Assembly: GCA_963383645.1 (NCBI GenBank)
Contig: OY726563.1
Coordinates: forward strand, 35,866,331-35,930,330
DNA: 64,000 nucleotides
DNA from: Muscardinus avellanarius
Lineage: Eukaryota; Chordata; Mammalia; Rodentia; Gliridae
Direction of reading: 5' to 3'
The position numbers were made by a program, and so were the translations under genes. The notes under the pieces are model-generated. The model was not told where the DNA came from and did no database searches. It saw nothing but the letters and a program-made list of their open reading frames with translations. Below are positions 45,640 through 56,330 of this stretch, piece after piece; within the stretch, counting starts at the first letter, position 1, and each line of letters opens with the position of its first letter.

Positions 45640-47790
45640 AGCCCAGTGCACAATAAGGCCGGTGCCGGGGACTCTGAGACAAGGATAGGAATCTGCCGGC
45701 CAACGCCAAAAGCCAGGGAGGCCCAGTTTGGAGCATGCTGTGAGACAAGGCTGGGCCTGGGGCCTCCGTCCGAGGCCAGGAACAGAGCCCGCCAAGGGGT
45801 GAGGCTGATGCCAGGGCCAGCAAGACCGGGATCGGAGCCTGCCATGAGGCAAAGCTGGTGCTTGGGCCTCCGAGGCCAGGATCAGAGCCTGCCAAGGGTT
45901 TAGGCCAGTGCCGGGGACAGCGAGTCTGGGATAGGAGACTGCCGTGAGGCAAGGCCAGTGCTGGGGCCTCAAAGGTCACGATCGGAGCCTGCTGAGGGGT
46001 GAGGCAGATGCCAGGGCCAGCGAAGCCGGAAATGGGAGCCTGCTGTGAGGCAAGGCCAGAGCAGGGGCCTTCGAGGCCAGAATCAGAGCCTGCTGAGAGG
46101 TTAGGCCAGTTCCAGGGCCAGCAAGGCCGGGACCAGGGCCTGCTGTGAAGCAAGGCTGGTGCTGGGGCCTCCGACACCTGAATTGGAGCCTGCTGAGGGG
46201 TGAGGCTGTTCCCAGAGCCAGCGATGCCGGGATCAGAACAAGCCATGAGGTAAGGCCAGTGCTGGGACCTCTGAGGCCAGGATCGGAGCCTGCTGTGAGG
46301 CAAGGCCGGAGCTGGGACTGCTGAGGCTGGGATCGGAACATCCTGAGGGGTGAGGCCAGTGCCGGGGCCAGTGAGACCAGAGTCAGGGCCTACTGTGAGG
46401 CAAGGCTGGTGCTGGGGCCTCTGAGGCCGGGATTGGAGCCTGCCGATGGGTGAGGCCAGTGCCGGGACCAGCAAGGCCAGGATCAGAGCCTGGTGTGAAG
46501 CAAGGCTGGTGCTGGGGCCTCCGAGGCCGGGATCACAGACTGCTGATGGGTTAAGCCTGTGCTGGGGCCAGTGAGACTGGGACCAGAGACTGCCATGAGG
46601 CAAAGCCAGTGCTAGGGCCTCCGAGGCCGGGATTGGAGCCTGCTGAGGGGTGAGTCCGGAGCCAGGGCTAGTGTGGCTGGGATTGGAGACAGCCATGAGG
46701 CAAGGCCGGTGCTAGAGCCTCCTAGGCCAGGATTGGAGCCTGCCAAGGGGTGAGGCTGGTGCCAGGGCCAGCAAGACCGGAATCGGAACCTGTCATGAGG
46801 CAAAGCTGGTGCTGGGGCCTCTGAGGCCAGGATCAGAGCCTGCCGAGGGGTTAGGCCATTCCCTGGAGCCAGCGAGACATGGACTGGAGCCTGCCATGAA
46901 GCAAGGCCAGTGCTGGGGCCTCCGACGCCCAGATTAAAGCCTGCTAAGAGGTGAGGCTGGTGCTGGGGTCAGCAAGACCGGGATTGGAGCCTGCTGTGAG
47001 GCAAGGCCAGTGCTGGGGCCTCCGACGCCCAGATTAAAGCCTGCTAAGAGGTGAGGCTGGTGCTGGGGTCAGCAAGACCGGGATTGGAGCCTGCTGTGAG
47101 GCAAGGCCAGTGCTGGGGCCTCTGAGGCCGGGATCAAATCCTGCCAAGGGGTTAGGCTGGTGCTGGGGCCAGCAAGACTGGGACTGGAGCCTGCCGTGAG
47201 GAAAGGCCAGTTCTAGGGCTTCCGTGGCCAGGATCGGAGCCTGCTGAGGGGTTAGGCTGCTGCCAGGGATAGCAAAACTGGGATTGGAGCCTACCATGTG
47301 GCAAGGCAAGTTCTGGGGCCTCCAAGGCAAGGATCTGAGCCTGCCGAGGGGTGAGGCCAGTGCCGGGGCCAGCAAGACTGGGATAGGAGTCTGCTGTGAG
47401 GCAAGGCCAATTCAGGGGCCTTGGAGATCAGGATCGGAGCCTGCCGAGGGTTTAGACCTGTGCCGGGGCCAGCACAGTCGGGATCGAAGCCTGCTGTGAG
47501 GCAAGGCCAGTGCTGGGGCCTCCAAGGCCGGGACTGGAGCCTGGTGAGGGGTTAGGCTGGTGATGGGACCAGCAAGGCCGAGATTGGAGCCTGCTGTGAG
47601 GCAAGGCCAGTGCTGGGGCCTCTGAGGCCAGAATTGGAGCCTGCCGAGGGGTGAGGCCGGAGCTGGGGTAAGTGAGGCCTGGATCAGGGCCTGCCACGAG
47701 GCAAGGATGGTGCTTGAACCAGTGAGGCCAGGATCAGAGTCTGCCAGGACCTGAAGCTGGCACTGGGGCCTTCAGGAACAGTATCGAAAC
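45640..47790 (+). repeat. 100-bp VNTR (two 50-bp half-units), about 21 copies
   Basis: The marker 'gaggcaagg' (allowing one change) starts at 45846, 45946, 46047, 46147, 46247, 46297, 46397 and then every 100-101 bases to 47699. The single 50-base step at 46247-46297 shows the unit is a dimer: half A ('tgaggcaaggccagtgctgg') and half B ('ggggtgaggccagtgccggg'). Two adjacent units from about 46910 to 47109 are identical, a recent duplication. GC- and CpG-rich. The 100-base period shifts frame each copy, so the 415-aa minus frame is an artefact. Confidence 0.96.
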
Positions 47791-47824
47791 TTGCAATGTG
47801 GCATACATAGAGAAACATACAGAA

Positions 47825-48171
47825 AATAGAAATTCAGATGCTTTCCCTAATATGCAAAAACTAGGATGAAATGGGTAATAGGAGGAAATCTAGTTGAAGA
47901 AAGGGTCCCATGGAAGAGCAATGAAGGTGACCAATCAGAGGGGATGGGATGGGGGAAGATGGAATCTCTTCAAAACGCAAGATATACATAAACAAATGAA
48001 TCAATATTAGTCACCAAATCAAGTATGGGATCAACGGAGGGGGAGGGAATGGGACAAGGAGGGGATAGGGGCTAGTTGAATGATGTGTGCTTGTATACCC
48101 TCACAAGTTATGTATTCTATTGTGATGTTTGACTACAATGCACTAATAAAAATATATAAAAATATAAAAAA
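47825..48171 (+). mobile_element. L1 3'UTR tail of the composite
   Basis: 'gatgctttccctaatatgca' onward matches 35760-36095 and 39860-40178, the region after ORF2, to 'aatgcactaataaaaatata' and an A-rich tail. Confidence 0.9.
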
Positions 48172-48189
48172 CTTTGCTTAGTTTATAGG

Positions 48190-48425
48190 TTTTAGTAGCA
48201 TCTCATTATTTTAGTTTGCATTCATTTGATTACCAGTGAAGTTTTACTTATGGTTTATTTAGCTATTGTTATTTCCTGCAAATAATCTGCTCATTAACTT
48301 TATTCATTATTCTATGAAATTCTTATTAAAAATCAATTTTACATTTTTCTCTATGTATGAATATCATTATACCTTTGTCATGCTCCTTATTGTCATTTAA
48401 TTTGTGCCTAAAGTATTAGAGTTTT
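48190..48425 (-). mobile_element. Ancient L1 ORF2 fragment, antisense
   Basis: 'tagcatctcattattttagt', 'ttgcattcatttgattacca' and 'caaataatctgctcattaac' resemble an old L1 in reverse. Confidence 0.45.
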
Positions 48426-48560
48426 TCTTTTATGGTTAGTCAAAACTATAATTTATTTTTTCTGTGTTTTTCCAAATCATTTCAAGTTTATACTGTCTTC
48501 ACTTACCTATATTTTTTTCTCTTTTTTCTGTGTATCTGTGTATATGTATTTTTCAAAAAT

Positions 48561-48791
48561 ATTACTCTTTGCTGGACGTGGTGGCGCACGCTTGTAATCC
48601 CCGCACTTGGGAGGCGGAGACAGGAGGATCGCGCTGGTTTGGAGCCAGCCTCGCTGGCTTAAGAGACTCTGTTTCCACATAAAAATGTTAAAAAATAGGT
48701 CTGGGAGTGTAGCCCGTGGGAGTGTATACCAGAGGTAGTAGGGCTTCCAGGAACCCCAGTACCACCAAAAAAAAAAAAAAATTACTCTTTA
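48561..48791 (+). mobile_element. B1-dID-type SINE with TSD, variant class
   Basis: Sense dimer ('gctggacgtggtggcgcacg') with a duplicated ID-half start ('gggagtgtagcccgtgggag'). 'attactcttt' occurs on both sides (48562-48571 and about 48781-48790). Confidence 0.93.
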
Positions 48792-48856
48792 ATCAGGAAT
48801 TTCTTTTAGTATACAATATGGTAGGTATCTGTAAATTAATTTTCTCAGGCCTTAAA

Positions 48857-48857
<1 letters not shown>

Positions 48858-48904
<47 letters not shown>

Positions 48905-48905
48905 T
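48858..48905. repeat. (ATT)n microsatellite
   Basis: About 15 ATT units, the tail side of the next antisense SINE. Confidence 0.95.
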
Positions 48906-49103
48906 ATTTTGGGGGCTGGGGATGGAACCCAGGGGCATTCAACCTCTGAGCTACAGCCCCTGCCCTATTTTTATTCTTTATTTTCAAACAGGGTCTCACT
49001 AAGTTGCAGAGGGCCTCACTAGCTGAGGCTGTCCACAAACCATGATTCTCTGATCTCAGCCTCCTGAATGCTGGGATTACAAGCATGCGCCATCATGTCC
49101 AGC
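48906..49103 (-). mobile_element. B1-dID-type dimeric SINE
   Basis: Antisense dimer, 'gggctggggatggaacccag' to 'gccatcatgtccagc'. Confidence 0.92.
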
Positions 49104-49327
49104 CAGTCCTTACAATTAACTAGTCTATTTTTTTAATTAATTTTCAATGCCTCCTTTATAATGATTTAATTTATACACAAACCTACATTTGTTTCTGTTG
49201 CTACTATGTCATTCATTGATTTGTCTATCCTTGTAATAGAAATATGTTTTAATCATAATAGGTTTACTATACATTTTAATAGCAGGCATAGCAACTCATG
49301 AAATATCTTTTTAAAAATAATATTCTT

Positions 49328-49494
49328 GCTGTGTATAGTGGTACATGCCTGTAATCCTAGTACTTGGGATGCTGAGATAGGAAAATCTCAGGTTTGAGGC
49401 CAGCCTCAACAACTTCTAGTGAGACCTTGTTTCAAAAATTAAAAAAGGGCTTTAAATATAGACCATCCCTGGGCTTAATCCTTAAGAAATAAAA

Positions 49495-49525
<31 letters not shown>
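49328..49525 (+). mobile_element. B1-dID-type SINE with (ATT)n tail
   Basis: Sense B1-like half, degraded ID-like half ('cctgggcttaatccttaag'), then about 12 ATT units (49492-49525). Confidence 0.85.
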
Positions 49526-49528
<3 letters not shown>

Positions 49529-49720
49529 AGTGAAACTTAAAATTATTTTAATTTTCAAAACAAACTCCATTTGAAAATCTTTAAACACTATTTCTGTCAT
49601 TAAACAAAATATTCAAAATATTCAGAATTTATATAAAAAATGATGTCTCCCTTAATTTATTCAAGTCATTTTAAAAATCTCTCAAATTTTATCCTTCTAT
49701 TCAAATACACTGCATAATTT

Positions 49721-51185
49721 TTTTTATTGGTGCACTGTATTCATACATCATAATGGGATAAAAACTTGTGTAGACATACATGCACACCTTGCCCAGTTAG
49801 CCCTAACCCAATCGCCACCCCATTCCCTCCCCACTCCTCCTTCCCATGCTTGGCTTAGTGGTTGACATCTAATATAGCAGTTTATTCAAAATTAACAATG
49901 ATAATCTCACATAACAGATTTATCTGTCTGATATCAAACTTTTGATCACTTAGAGATAACATTTCAGTATTTATTTTTGCTTTCTTTCTTACCAGAGGAT
50001 ATATTTTTTTTTTTGGTAAGGTAAAGCTATTGTACTTTTTTTTTCAGAAAAAAAGTCTATCCTAACAAGAAATATGAACTCTAAATACCCAAAACACTCC
50101 CGAAGAAGAATAAAGCTAGTAGATGTACATTTTCTGATTTCAAACCTTATAGAGCTACAATAATTGAGATAGTGTAGTGCTGCTATGAAGGCAGATATAT
50201 AAACCAGTGGAGTAAAATAAAAAACCTAGAAATAGATTCTTCCATATATGGTGCAGTTATTTTTTACAAAGTTTACAAGAACATTTGGTGAAGGAAATAG
50301 TAATCTTTTCACTAAATAATTAAAAGATAATAATTACATTAAAAATAATGAGATTGGACTCTTACCTAACACCATATAAAAATATTAACTCATACTAGAT
50401 AAAAGACCTAAATGTAAATCTTAAGACTATAAAATTTTATTTTTTATTTTTATTATTTATTTATTTTTTTTATTGGTGCACTGTATTCATACATCATAAT
50501 GGGATAAAAACTTATGTAGACATACATGCACACTTCACCCAGTTAGCCCCTACCCAATCCCCACCCGATTCCCTCCCCATCCCTCCTTCCCATGCTTGCT
50601 TAGTGGTTGACATCTAATATTATAGCAATTTATCCAAAATTAACAATGAAAATCTCACATAACAGATTCATCTGTGTGATATCAAACTTTTGATCACTTA
50701 GAGATAACATTTCAGTATTTATTTTTGCTTTCTTTCTTACCAGAGGATATTTTTTATTTTCTTTTTTTTAAAGTAAAACTATCATACTTTTTTTTTCAGA
50801 AAAAGTCTATCCTAACAAGAAGTATGAACTCTAAATACCCAAAACATTCTCGTAAAAGAATAGAGCTAGTAGATGTACATTTTCTGATTTCAAATCTTAT
50901 AGAGCTACAATAATTGAAATAGTGTAGTACTGCTATAAAGGCAGATATATAAACCAGTGGAGTAAAATAAAAAGCCTAGAAATAAATTCTTCCATATATG
51001 GTCAAGTTATTTTTGACAAAGTTTCCAAGAACATTTGGTGAAGGAAATAGTAATCTGAACTAAATAGTTAAAATATAATAATTACATGAAAAATAATAAG
51101 ATTGGACCCTTACCTAACACCATATACAAATATTAACTCAAACTAGATAAAAGACCTAAATGTAAATCTTAAGACTATAAACTTT
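49721..51185 (-). mobile_element. L1 3'UTR + inverted ORF2 piece, tandemly duplicated
   Basis: Each unit has the complement of an L1 3'UTR (49721-50040; 50470-50790) joined to plus-sense ORF2 C-terminal sequence (50044-50434; 50792-51183, with 'aaaagacctaaatgtaaatc'). 'tattgg' at 49725 recurs at 50471, and later landmarks repeat at offsets of 746-750. The join of opposite orientations is the mark of twin-primed L1 inversion. Confidence 0.85.
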
Positions 51186-51490
51186 TAGAAGAAAACCTGC
51201 GTCATAATACTTAACAACATTGAAATTGGCAATGATTTCTTGAATATCATTTCAGAGGCACAGGCAACAAAAGAATAAAAAAACTTCCCAAAAATAAAAA
51301 AATATTGTACAATGTAAACAGAGTTAAAATTTGCTGATAGAATGGGATAAAATATTTCCAAATACTATATCTGAAGGTATATTAATATTCCAAATAGAAA
51401 TCCTAAAAATTAGCAACAATAAAAGCAAACAATACAATTTAGAAATATAATTTAGAAATAGGTAAAAGACTGAAATAAATAATGAATCTA
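51184..51490 (+). mobile_element. L1 ORF2 C-terminal region, continued
   Basis: 'aagaaaacctgcgtcataat', 'attggcaatgatttcttgaa' and 'aggcacaggcaacaaaagaa' extend the ORF2 sense fragment beyond the duplicated part. Decayed, no frame. Confidence 0.75.
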
Positions 51491-51572
51491 CAAAGATTTT
51501 AACCTATAAACATATGAATATATTCTTCTTTGCTTAGTTGTCTGCTGGAAGGAAAATCTTGTTTCTCTGGTT

Positions 51573-52449
51573 CTAGTGTATATTACCTATTTCTTCTTTG
51601 TAGTTAACCTCTTTGAGTATTTTCTCTAGAGCTGGTTTTGAAGACATAAATTCCTTCAGTTTCTGTTTGTCGTGGAAGCTTCTTATTTCCCCATCTAATT
51701 TGATAGATAGTTTTGCTGGGTAGGAAATTTTTGGCTGGAAGTTGTTTTCTTTCAGAGTTTGGAATATGTTACTCCAAGCCCATCTGGCTTTCATGACTTG
51801 GTTTGGGATGTCTGGAGTGATTCTAATTTGTTTGCCTCTGAATGTCACTTGGCCTTTTGTTTTTGTTGCCTTTAAGATTCTCTGCTTGGCTTCCACATTG
51901 GTCATTTTGACAATTACGTGGCATGAGGATCCTCTTCTCTGATCCTGTCTAAAGGGGATTCTATAAGTTTCCTGGACCTGTATATGGACCTCTTGCTCTA
52001 TGTTTGAAAATTTTTCTGCTATTATTTCTTTGAAGATATTATTGATCCCTTTGGTTTCACCTTCTTTTCTCTCCTCTATTCTGATTATTCTTAGGTTAGC
52101 TCTCTTAAAATGGGCCCATATTTCTTCAATGTCAGATTCCTGCTGTCAGATTTTTTTTTCTAAGTCATAAATTATGAGTTCGTTTTTGGAGTGATCATCT
52201 TCTAGGAGTGAGATTCTATTCTCCATGTGGTCTAATCGATTGTTTATACTTTGAATTGAGGCCTTTACTTCAATGATTGTATCCTTTCTCTTTTTGACTC
52301 TCTCTGAATTCTTTTTGAAAGTCCTCTATTATTTCTACAGTTATTTTCCTGATTTGATCTTCTAGAGATCTCGGAATTTCTGTGTTATCAGTTTCTGATG
52401 TTGTGGGGTTGTGGGCATTCATTGCTCTATTGTTGTTCCACTTTCCCAT
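51573..52449 (-). pseudogene. LINE-1 ORF1 pseudogene
   Basis: ORF1p is the L1 RNA-binding chaperone that trimerises through a coiled coil and coats L1 RNA. The minus frame at 51905-51573 carries the conserved C-terminal half, with KENNFQPKISYPAKLS and a KPALEKILKE end, and stops at 51573. The likely start codon is at 52449, right after a 5'UTR. Between them the coiled-coil region is broken by at least one frameshift and one in-frame stop, so the gene is dead. At about 290 codons if intact it would be somewhat short for mammalian ORF1p. Confidence 0.9.
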
Positions 52450-52918
52450 GATTTCAAAATTTTGTGCCTTCCCTGGGTCACTACGACTTCACTTAGGGTG
52501 CTCTGTATCTTGAATCTGTTGTAATCTCAGCCTCCACTATTCTTTACTCGATTGTATCTCAAAGTCTCATACCCAGGAAGTTAATTGAGGCTGCGCGATA
52601 CTGTGGGAGTGCCGGGCTGGGCGTTTCCCCAGAGGGAGCTGCGGCTAGGGTGTGGTATCTCTGCCACTGCTACTCCTTCACTGGGTTGGACTGCAAAATA
52701 TCCGACCCAATGAGATTATCAAAACTACGCAAGTCCCTGGGAGTGCAGTACAGGGATTTCTCCTTTAGGGGCTGCAATTACACTCATGGTTATTGTGCAC
52801 ACAGTTCTGGAGCTATGGTGGGGTGCAGTGAACTCACTGTAGCAGCTGGCAATATGGTGCTGCTGCTACACCCTCAGCCGTGAGGCTGGTGCTGCTGGCA
52901 ATATGGCGCTTTTACCAT
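52450..52918 (-). mobile_element. LINE-1 5'UTR, antisense
   Basis: Continuous with the ORF1 pseudogene. Its outer end repeats 'ggcaatatggtgctg' and 'ggcaatatggcgctt' (52848-52912), giving a small duplicated start. GC-rich compared with flanks. Confidence 0.8.
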
Positions 52919-52995
52919 AAATGGATGTTTGTTTTTGTCAACTGCTTTTTCAGTGTCTATTGAAATGATCATGTGATAAATAACTTTTTTTCAGT
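52919..52995 (-). mobile_element. L1 ORF2 fragment, antisense
   Basis: 'tgtcaactgctttttcagtg' and 'attgaaatgatcatgtgat' match a well-known stretch of L1 reverse transcriptase in reverse. Confidence 0.65.
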
Positions 52996-53507
52996 TTGAG
53001 TCAAGAGGTGGTAAGAAATTCTGTGGCAAATCAAAGGATGGAATGGAACTTTTCCACAGTGAAACAGAGGTTCTATGGTCATAGGGGAAGCTGAATGTAA
53101 GGAGGGCAGCCATAAAAGAAAGGGCTATAGGAGAGAAGTGTTTTTGAATAAGGATTCAAGGATAGACAGATTACTAAAAGGGTTTTGGATGGTGGCCTGA
53201 GATGATAAGGTTGGGGACCTGGTCAGTTTAGCTGACCTCAGTAGTCTAGTTCTAGGTGAAAACATTAGGATATGACCTGTCAAAGTTCCCAGTTGGTTGT
53301 CAGGAAGAAAGACTGTGGTGCCAGACTTTATTTTGTCAATCTTTGCATTGATGTAACATAAAAAACCCATTTGGTCCCAGCAGGGTCTGGCTCTGAATGT
53401 AGTAAGGGGAATTGGCTATTCTAATCACCAAGAAATTATTCAGTCTATGTGAAACATTTTTAGAATCTTAACTCTCAAAGATGGAGTGGGGAATGGTTAA
53501 AGAATAA
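52996..53507. other. No gene; unassigned sequence
   Basis: An 81-aa minus frame (53125-53370) is not recognised. Confidence 0.45.
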
Positions 53508-53776
53508 CAACAGCAAAAAAAAAAAAAAAAGGAAAACTCAGAGGAAAAGAAAACTTCTCTCAAATCTTACATCTCAAATTTTAAATCTTTTCTCAGTTAC
53601 TGGCTGACATATAGTGCTCTCTGCAGAGATGTTCAGGATTTGTGTGAAAACATGACATAGTGACACAGTGATTAGTTTTGTTTTTGTGTCAGCAAAAGGA
53701 TCCAGAGACAAGAGGACAGAGTGTGCTGCATTATTAATAGGAAAGGCACTTTCCATTTTATTAAGAGCACTCATAC

Positions 53777-53778
<2 letters not shown>

Positions 53779-53830
<52 letters not shown>

Positions 53831-53998
53831 TACTGGTGATTGAACACAAGAGTACTTTACCTCTGAGCTTCACTTCTAGCACTTTGTTTTAGCTTGGAAC
53901 AGAGTCTTGCTGTTACCACACATTGGCCTTGCACCTGCAATCCTCCCTTCTCAGCCTCCCAAGTACCTGGATCTCAGGCATACACCACCCTGCTTAGC
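53779..53998 (-). mobile_element. B1-dID-type SINE with (GT)n tail
   Basis: About 25 GT units (53779-53829) then an antisense dimer ('gatactggtgattgaacaca' to 'ccaccctgcttagct'). Confidence 0.9.
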
Positions 53999-54098
53999 TA
54001 AGAGCGCTTACACTCTTAACGTTCCCTTAAATGTTGAGTTCTTCCAGATGATATATGAATGATCCACCCAGATTTTCATGTATGTCATGGACTATATT

Positions 54099-54320
54099 TC
54101 CCTAGTGATATTTCATTTCTTTTTTTTTTTTTGGTGGTACTGGGGTTCCTGGAAGCCCTTCTACCTCCTCAAGGCTACACTCCCAGACCTATTTTATATT
54201 TTTTATTTATTTTGAAACAGGGTCTCTTAAGCTAGCGAGGCTGACTACAAACCTGTGCGATCCTCCAAGCGCAGGGATTACAAGCATGTGCCACCACGCC
54301 CAGCTCCCTAGTGATATTTC
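54099..54320 (-). mobile_element. B1-dID-type SINE with perfect TSD, variant class
   Basis: Antisense dimer (54115-54304) between two copies of 'tccctagtgatatttc' (54099-54114, 54305-54320). A few bases are missing in the B1-like half. Confidence 0.95.
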
Positions 54321-54565
54321 TAAGCATGAAATTAACAAGAGTGTGTTTTCCCCAGACCTTGTATCTTTTGCCCATACTGCACAGATGAAGGCCTCAGAAC
54401 TGTGTGTCAATGAAGAACAATCTAGCTGTAAACTAATCCCTGGTTCCATTAAAGGAACAAATAAAACATGGGCATGTAGAATCAGTGTGAATTCTTTCAC
54501 TCTCTGATTTGCCCTGATAGTATAAACTGATGTACTGATTGAGTTCTTAAACCAATTATACCATT

Positions 54566-54799
54566 AGAAGCAGCATTTTATTTATTTTTATTTATTTTTT
54601 GTGGTACTAGGAATGGAACCCAGGGGCCTTCTACCTCTGGGCTACACTCTCAGACCTATTTTATATTTTATTTGGAAACAGGGTCTCTTAAGCCAGCTGA
54701 GGCTGGCTTTGAACCTGCGTGATCCTCCTGTCTCAGCTTCCCAAGCACGGGGATTACAAGCGTGCGCCACTATGCTTGGCTAGAAGCAGCATTTTAAAG
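54566..54799 (-). mobile_element. B1-dID-type SINE with TSD, variant class
   Basis: Antisense dimer (54600-54781) with TTTA tail; 'agaagcagcatttta' on both sides (54567-54581, 54783-54797). Confidence 0.95.
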
Positions 54800-56190
54800 T
54801 TAGAAAAAATAAAACATCCTGATGGAAACAGACTACAGGTAAGGAGGTAGTTGCATAATAAAACAATCCAAATTCCAAGTAATGATTGTTTGCCATGAGG
54901 GAGAAATTCATCATGAGCTTAGAGGAATTTCTAAAAAAAAAAAACCAACAGAAACAAAAGCCATGAATGATCTCTTGTTCTAACACCTTGACTCTAACAG
55001 TTGAATGCTAATGAGCTCACTGAAGGTAATGAATGAATGAGTTTTTAATTTCTAGTCATATTCCATCATGAGTAGGTCTCTGCTTCCTAAAATCTTCCAT
55101 TTTTGTTACTAAAGGTTGGATGGAAACTTTTAATTTTGATCTTCTTCTCAACATTAAAGATTATATACTCTAGTTTCATAGTCAATTTAGTAACCCAGAG
55201 GTCTTGGAAAGAACCAGCTATAGCCTAGGAACAAGGAACAAGGTTCAAATTAGACCACATTATAGGAAACTCACATAGTTACAGTGTCAAAACAGGCAGT
55301 CTGAGGCCTGGTTGCTAATTTGTTTCTAACTGTAGGCTTAATTTTTTAAAAATTCATCATCCTAGCTAGAATATACTGGGTTGCTATAGAAACAGGCCCC
55401 CTCCCACTTCATATTTTACTGTTCACAGCTTTTCATGTGAAACTGCACTATGTCACTTTTTTGACTGATTGAGAAGGCAGTTTTTACTATTTTTTCTACC
55501 AGGCACATTGTTATTTTCAAAGCCTATATAGGTTGATATTTCTTCTTCCTTCTGGCTACAGAGTGAGATAATTCAATGGAGTAATTATAATAAACAATTT
55601 ACCCCATTCAGGTTTACCATCTCATCCTTGCTTTCTTTTCCTAGAGCATTAGAAATCCATCACTGGTTTGAGATCTCTTTAAAAATGCATGAAGGGAAGG
55701 GAATTGGCAGCACAGTTAAATGAATTTAATTCAGCCAGATTTTACATTATTAACTCACTTCCGAAGAGCTGAATACAGGGAATGATGGAAGAAGAAAGTG
55801 GAACTAAAATTGGACCATTGATCCTGGCAGTCTCTGTGCCAAGCAGACGTGGGAAACAGGCTAGGGAAACTGCAAATGTCTTTTGACACAAGGAAGAGAT
55901 ACAGAGCATTCGCTTGTTTTAATCACTGTGAGATGTATTAACTGGGATACCCCCCCCACGCATTTCCACCCTGACCCACTCACTACACATTGCACCCTGA
56001 TTCCAATGTAACCAATGCCAAATTGGCAGCCTTACACTCCAGGATTGTTCAAAATGGCATATTAAACAACAGGACTTTCCTCTCCTCTGTTGTTAAAAAG
56101 AAACCGTGAATGCCTAGAAACCCATGGAAGGAGGCATGGGGCATTCAGATTACTACACTCATGCTCCAAGGTTTTGGAAGGAGCAGATGA
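54800..56190. other. 1.4-kb repeat-poor stretch, no gene
   Basis: No repeat, RNA or coding signal is recognised. It is one of the cleanest unique stretches and the best place to look for conserved non-coding sequence by cross-species alignment. Confidence 0.45.
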
Positions 56191-56195
56191 AGTCA

Positions 56196-56233
56196 ATAGA
56201 TATATAGATAGATAGATAGATGATAGATAGTCA

Positions 56234-56314
<81 letters not shown>

Positions 56315-56325
56315 CATACATACAT
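56196..56325. repeat. (GATA)n-(CA)n-(TA)n-(CATA)n compound microsatellite
   Basis: Four successive simple repeats within 130 bases. Confidence 0.95.
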
Positions 56326-56330
56326 ATGTA

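Larger units (their letters stand above)
43719..48181 (+). mobile_element. Composite ORF-less retrotransposon (L1 head - VNTR - L1 tail)
   Basis: The order in plus is an L1-like 5' head with 'ggaagatggcagcagctg' (from 43751); a CA/TA/CATA microsatellite; a second L1-like head with 'ccaagatggcagcggcgg' (from 44390); a 22-bp minisatellite; an inserted SINE; about 2.1 kb of 100-bp tandem repeats; then an L1 3'UTR from about 47825 ending in an A-rich tail. No ORF1 or ORF2 sequence is seen. 'aaaaatctttgcttag' (43719-43734) and 'aaaaaactttgcttag' (48166-48181) bracket it. If these are its TSD, the whole unit entered in one event. The alternative is nested, partly deleted L1s. Confidence 0.7.

Noticed and set aside
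45449..46696. A 415-aa minus-strand open frame, the longest in the window
   Set aside because: It runs through the GC-rich 100-bp repeats and into a GA microsatellite. Because 100 is not a multiple of 3, the same DNA is read in all three frames in turn. The Pro/Ser/Ala/Leu-rich product reflects base composition.
45640..47790. CRISPR-like array
   Set aside because: Units are contiguous and similar along their whole length with no unique spacers, and the context is a rodent genome.
43751..48171. CpG-island promoter of a host gene
   Set aside because: GC-rich, but no exon or splice donor belonging to a host gene is seen, and the parts match L1 ends and a tandem repeat. An L1-derived promoter remains possible.
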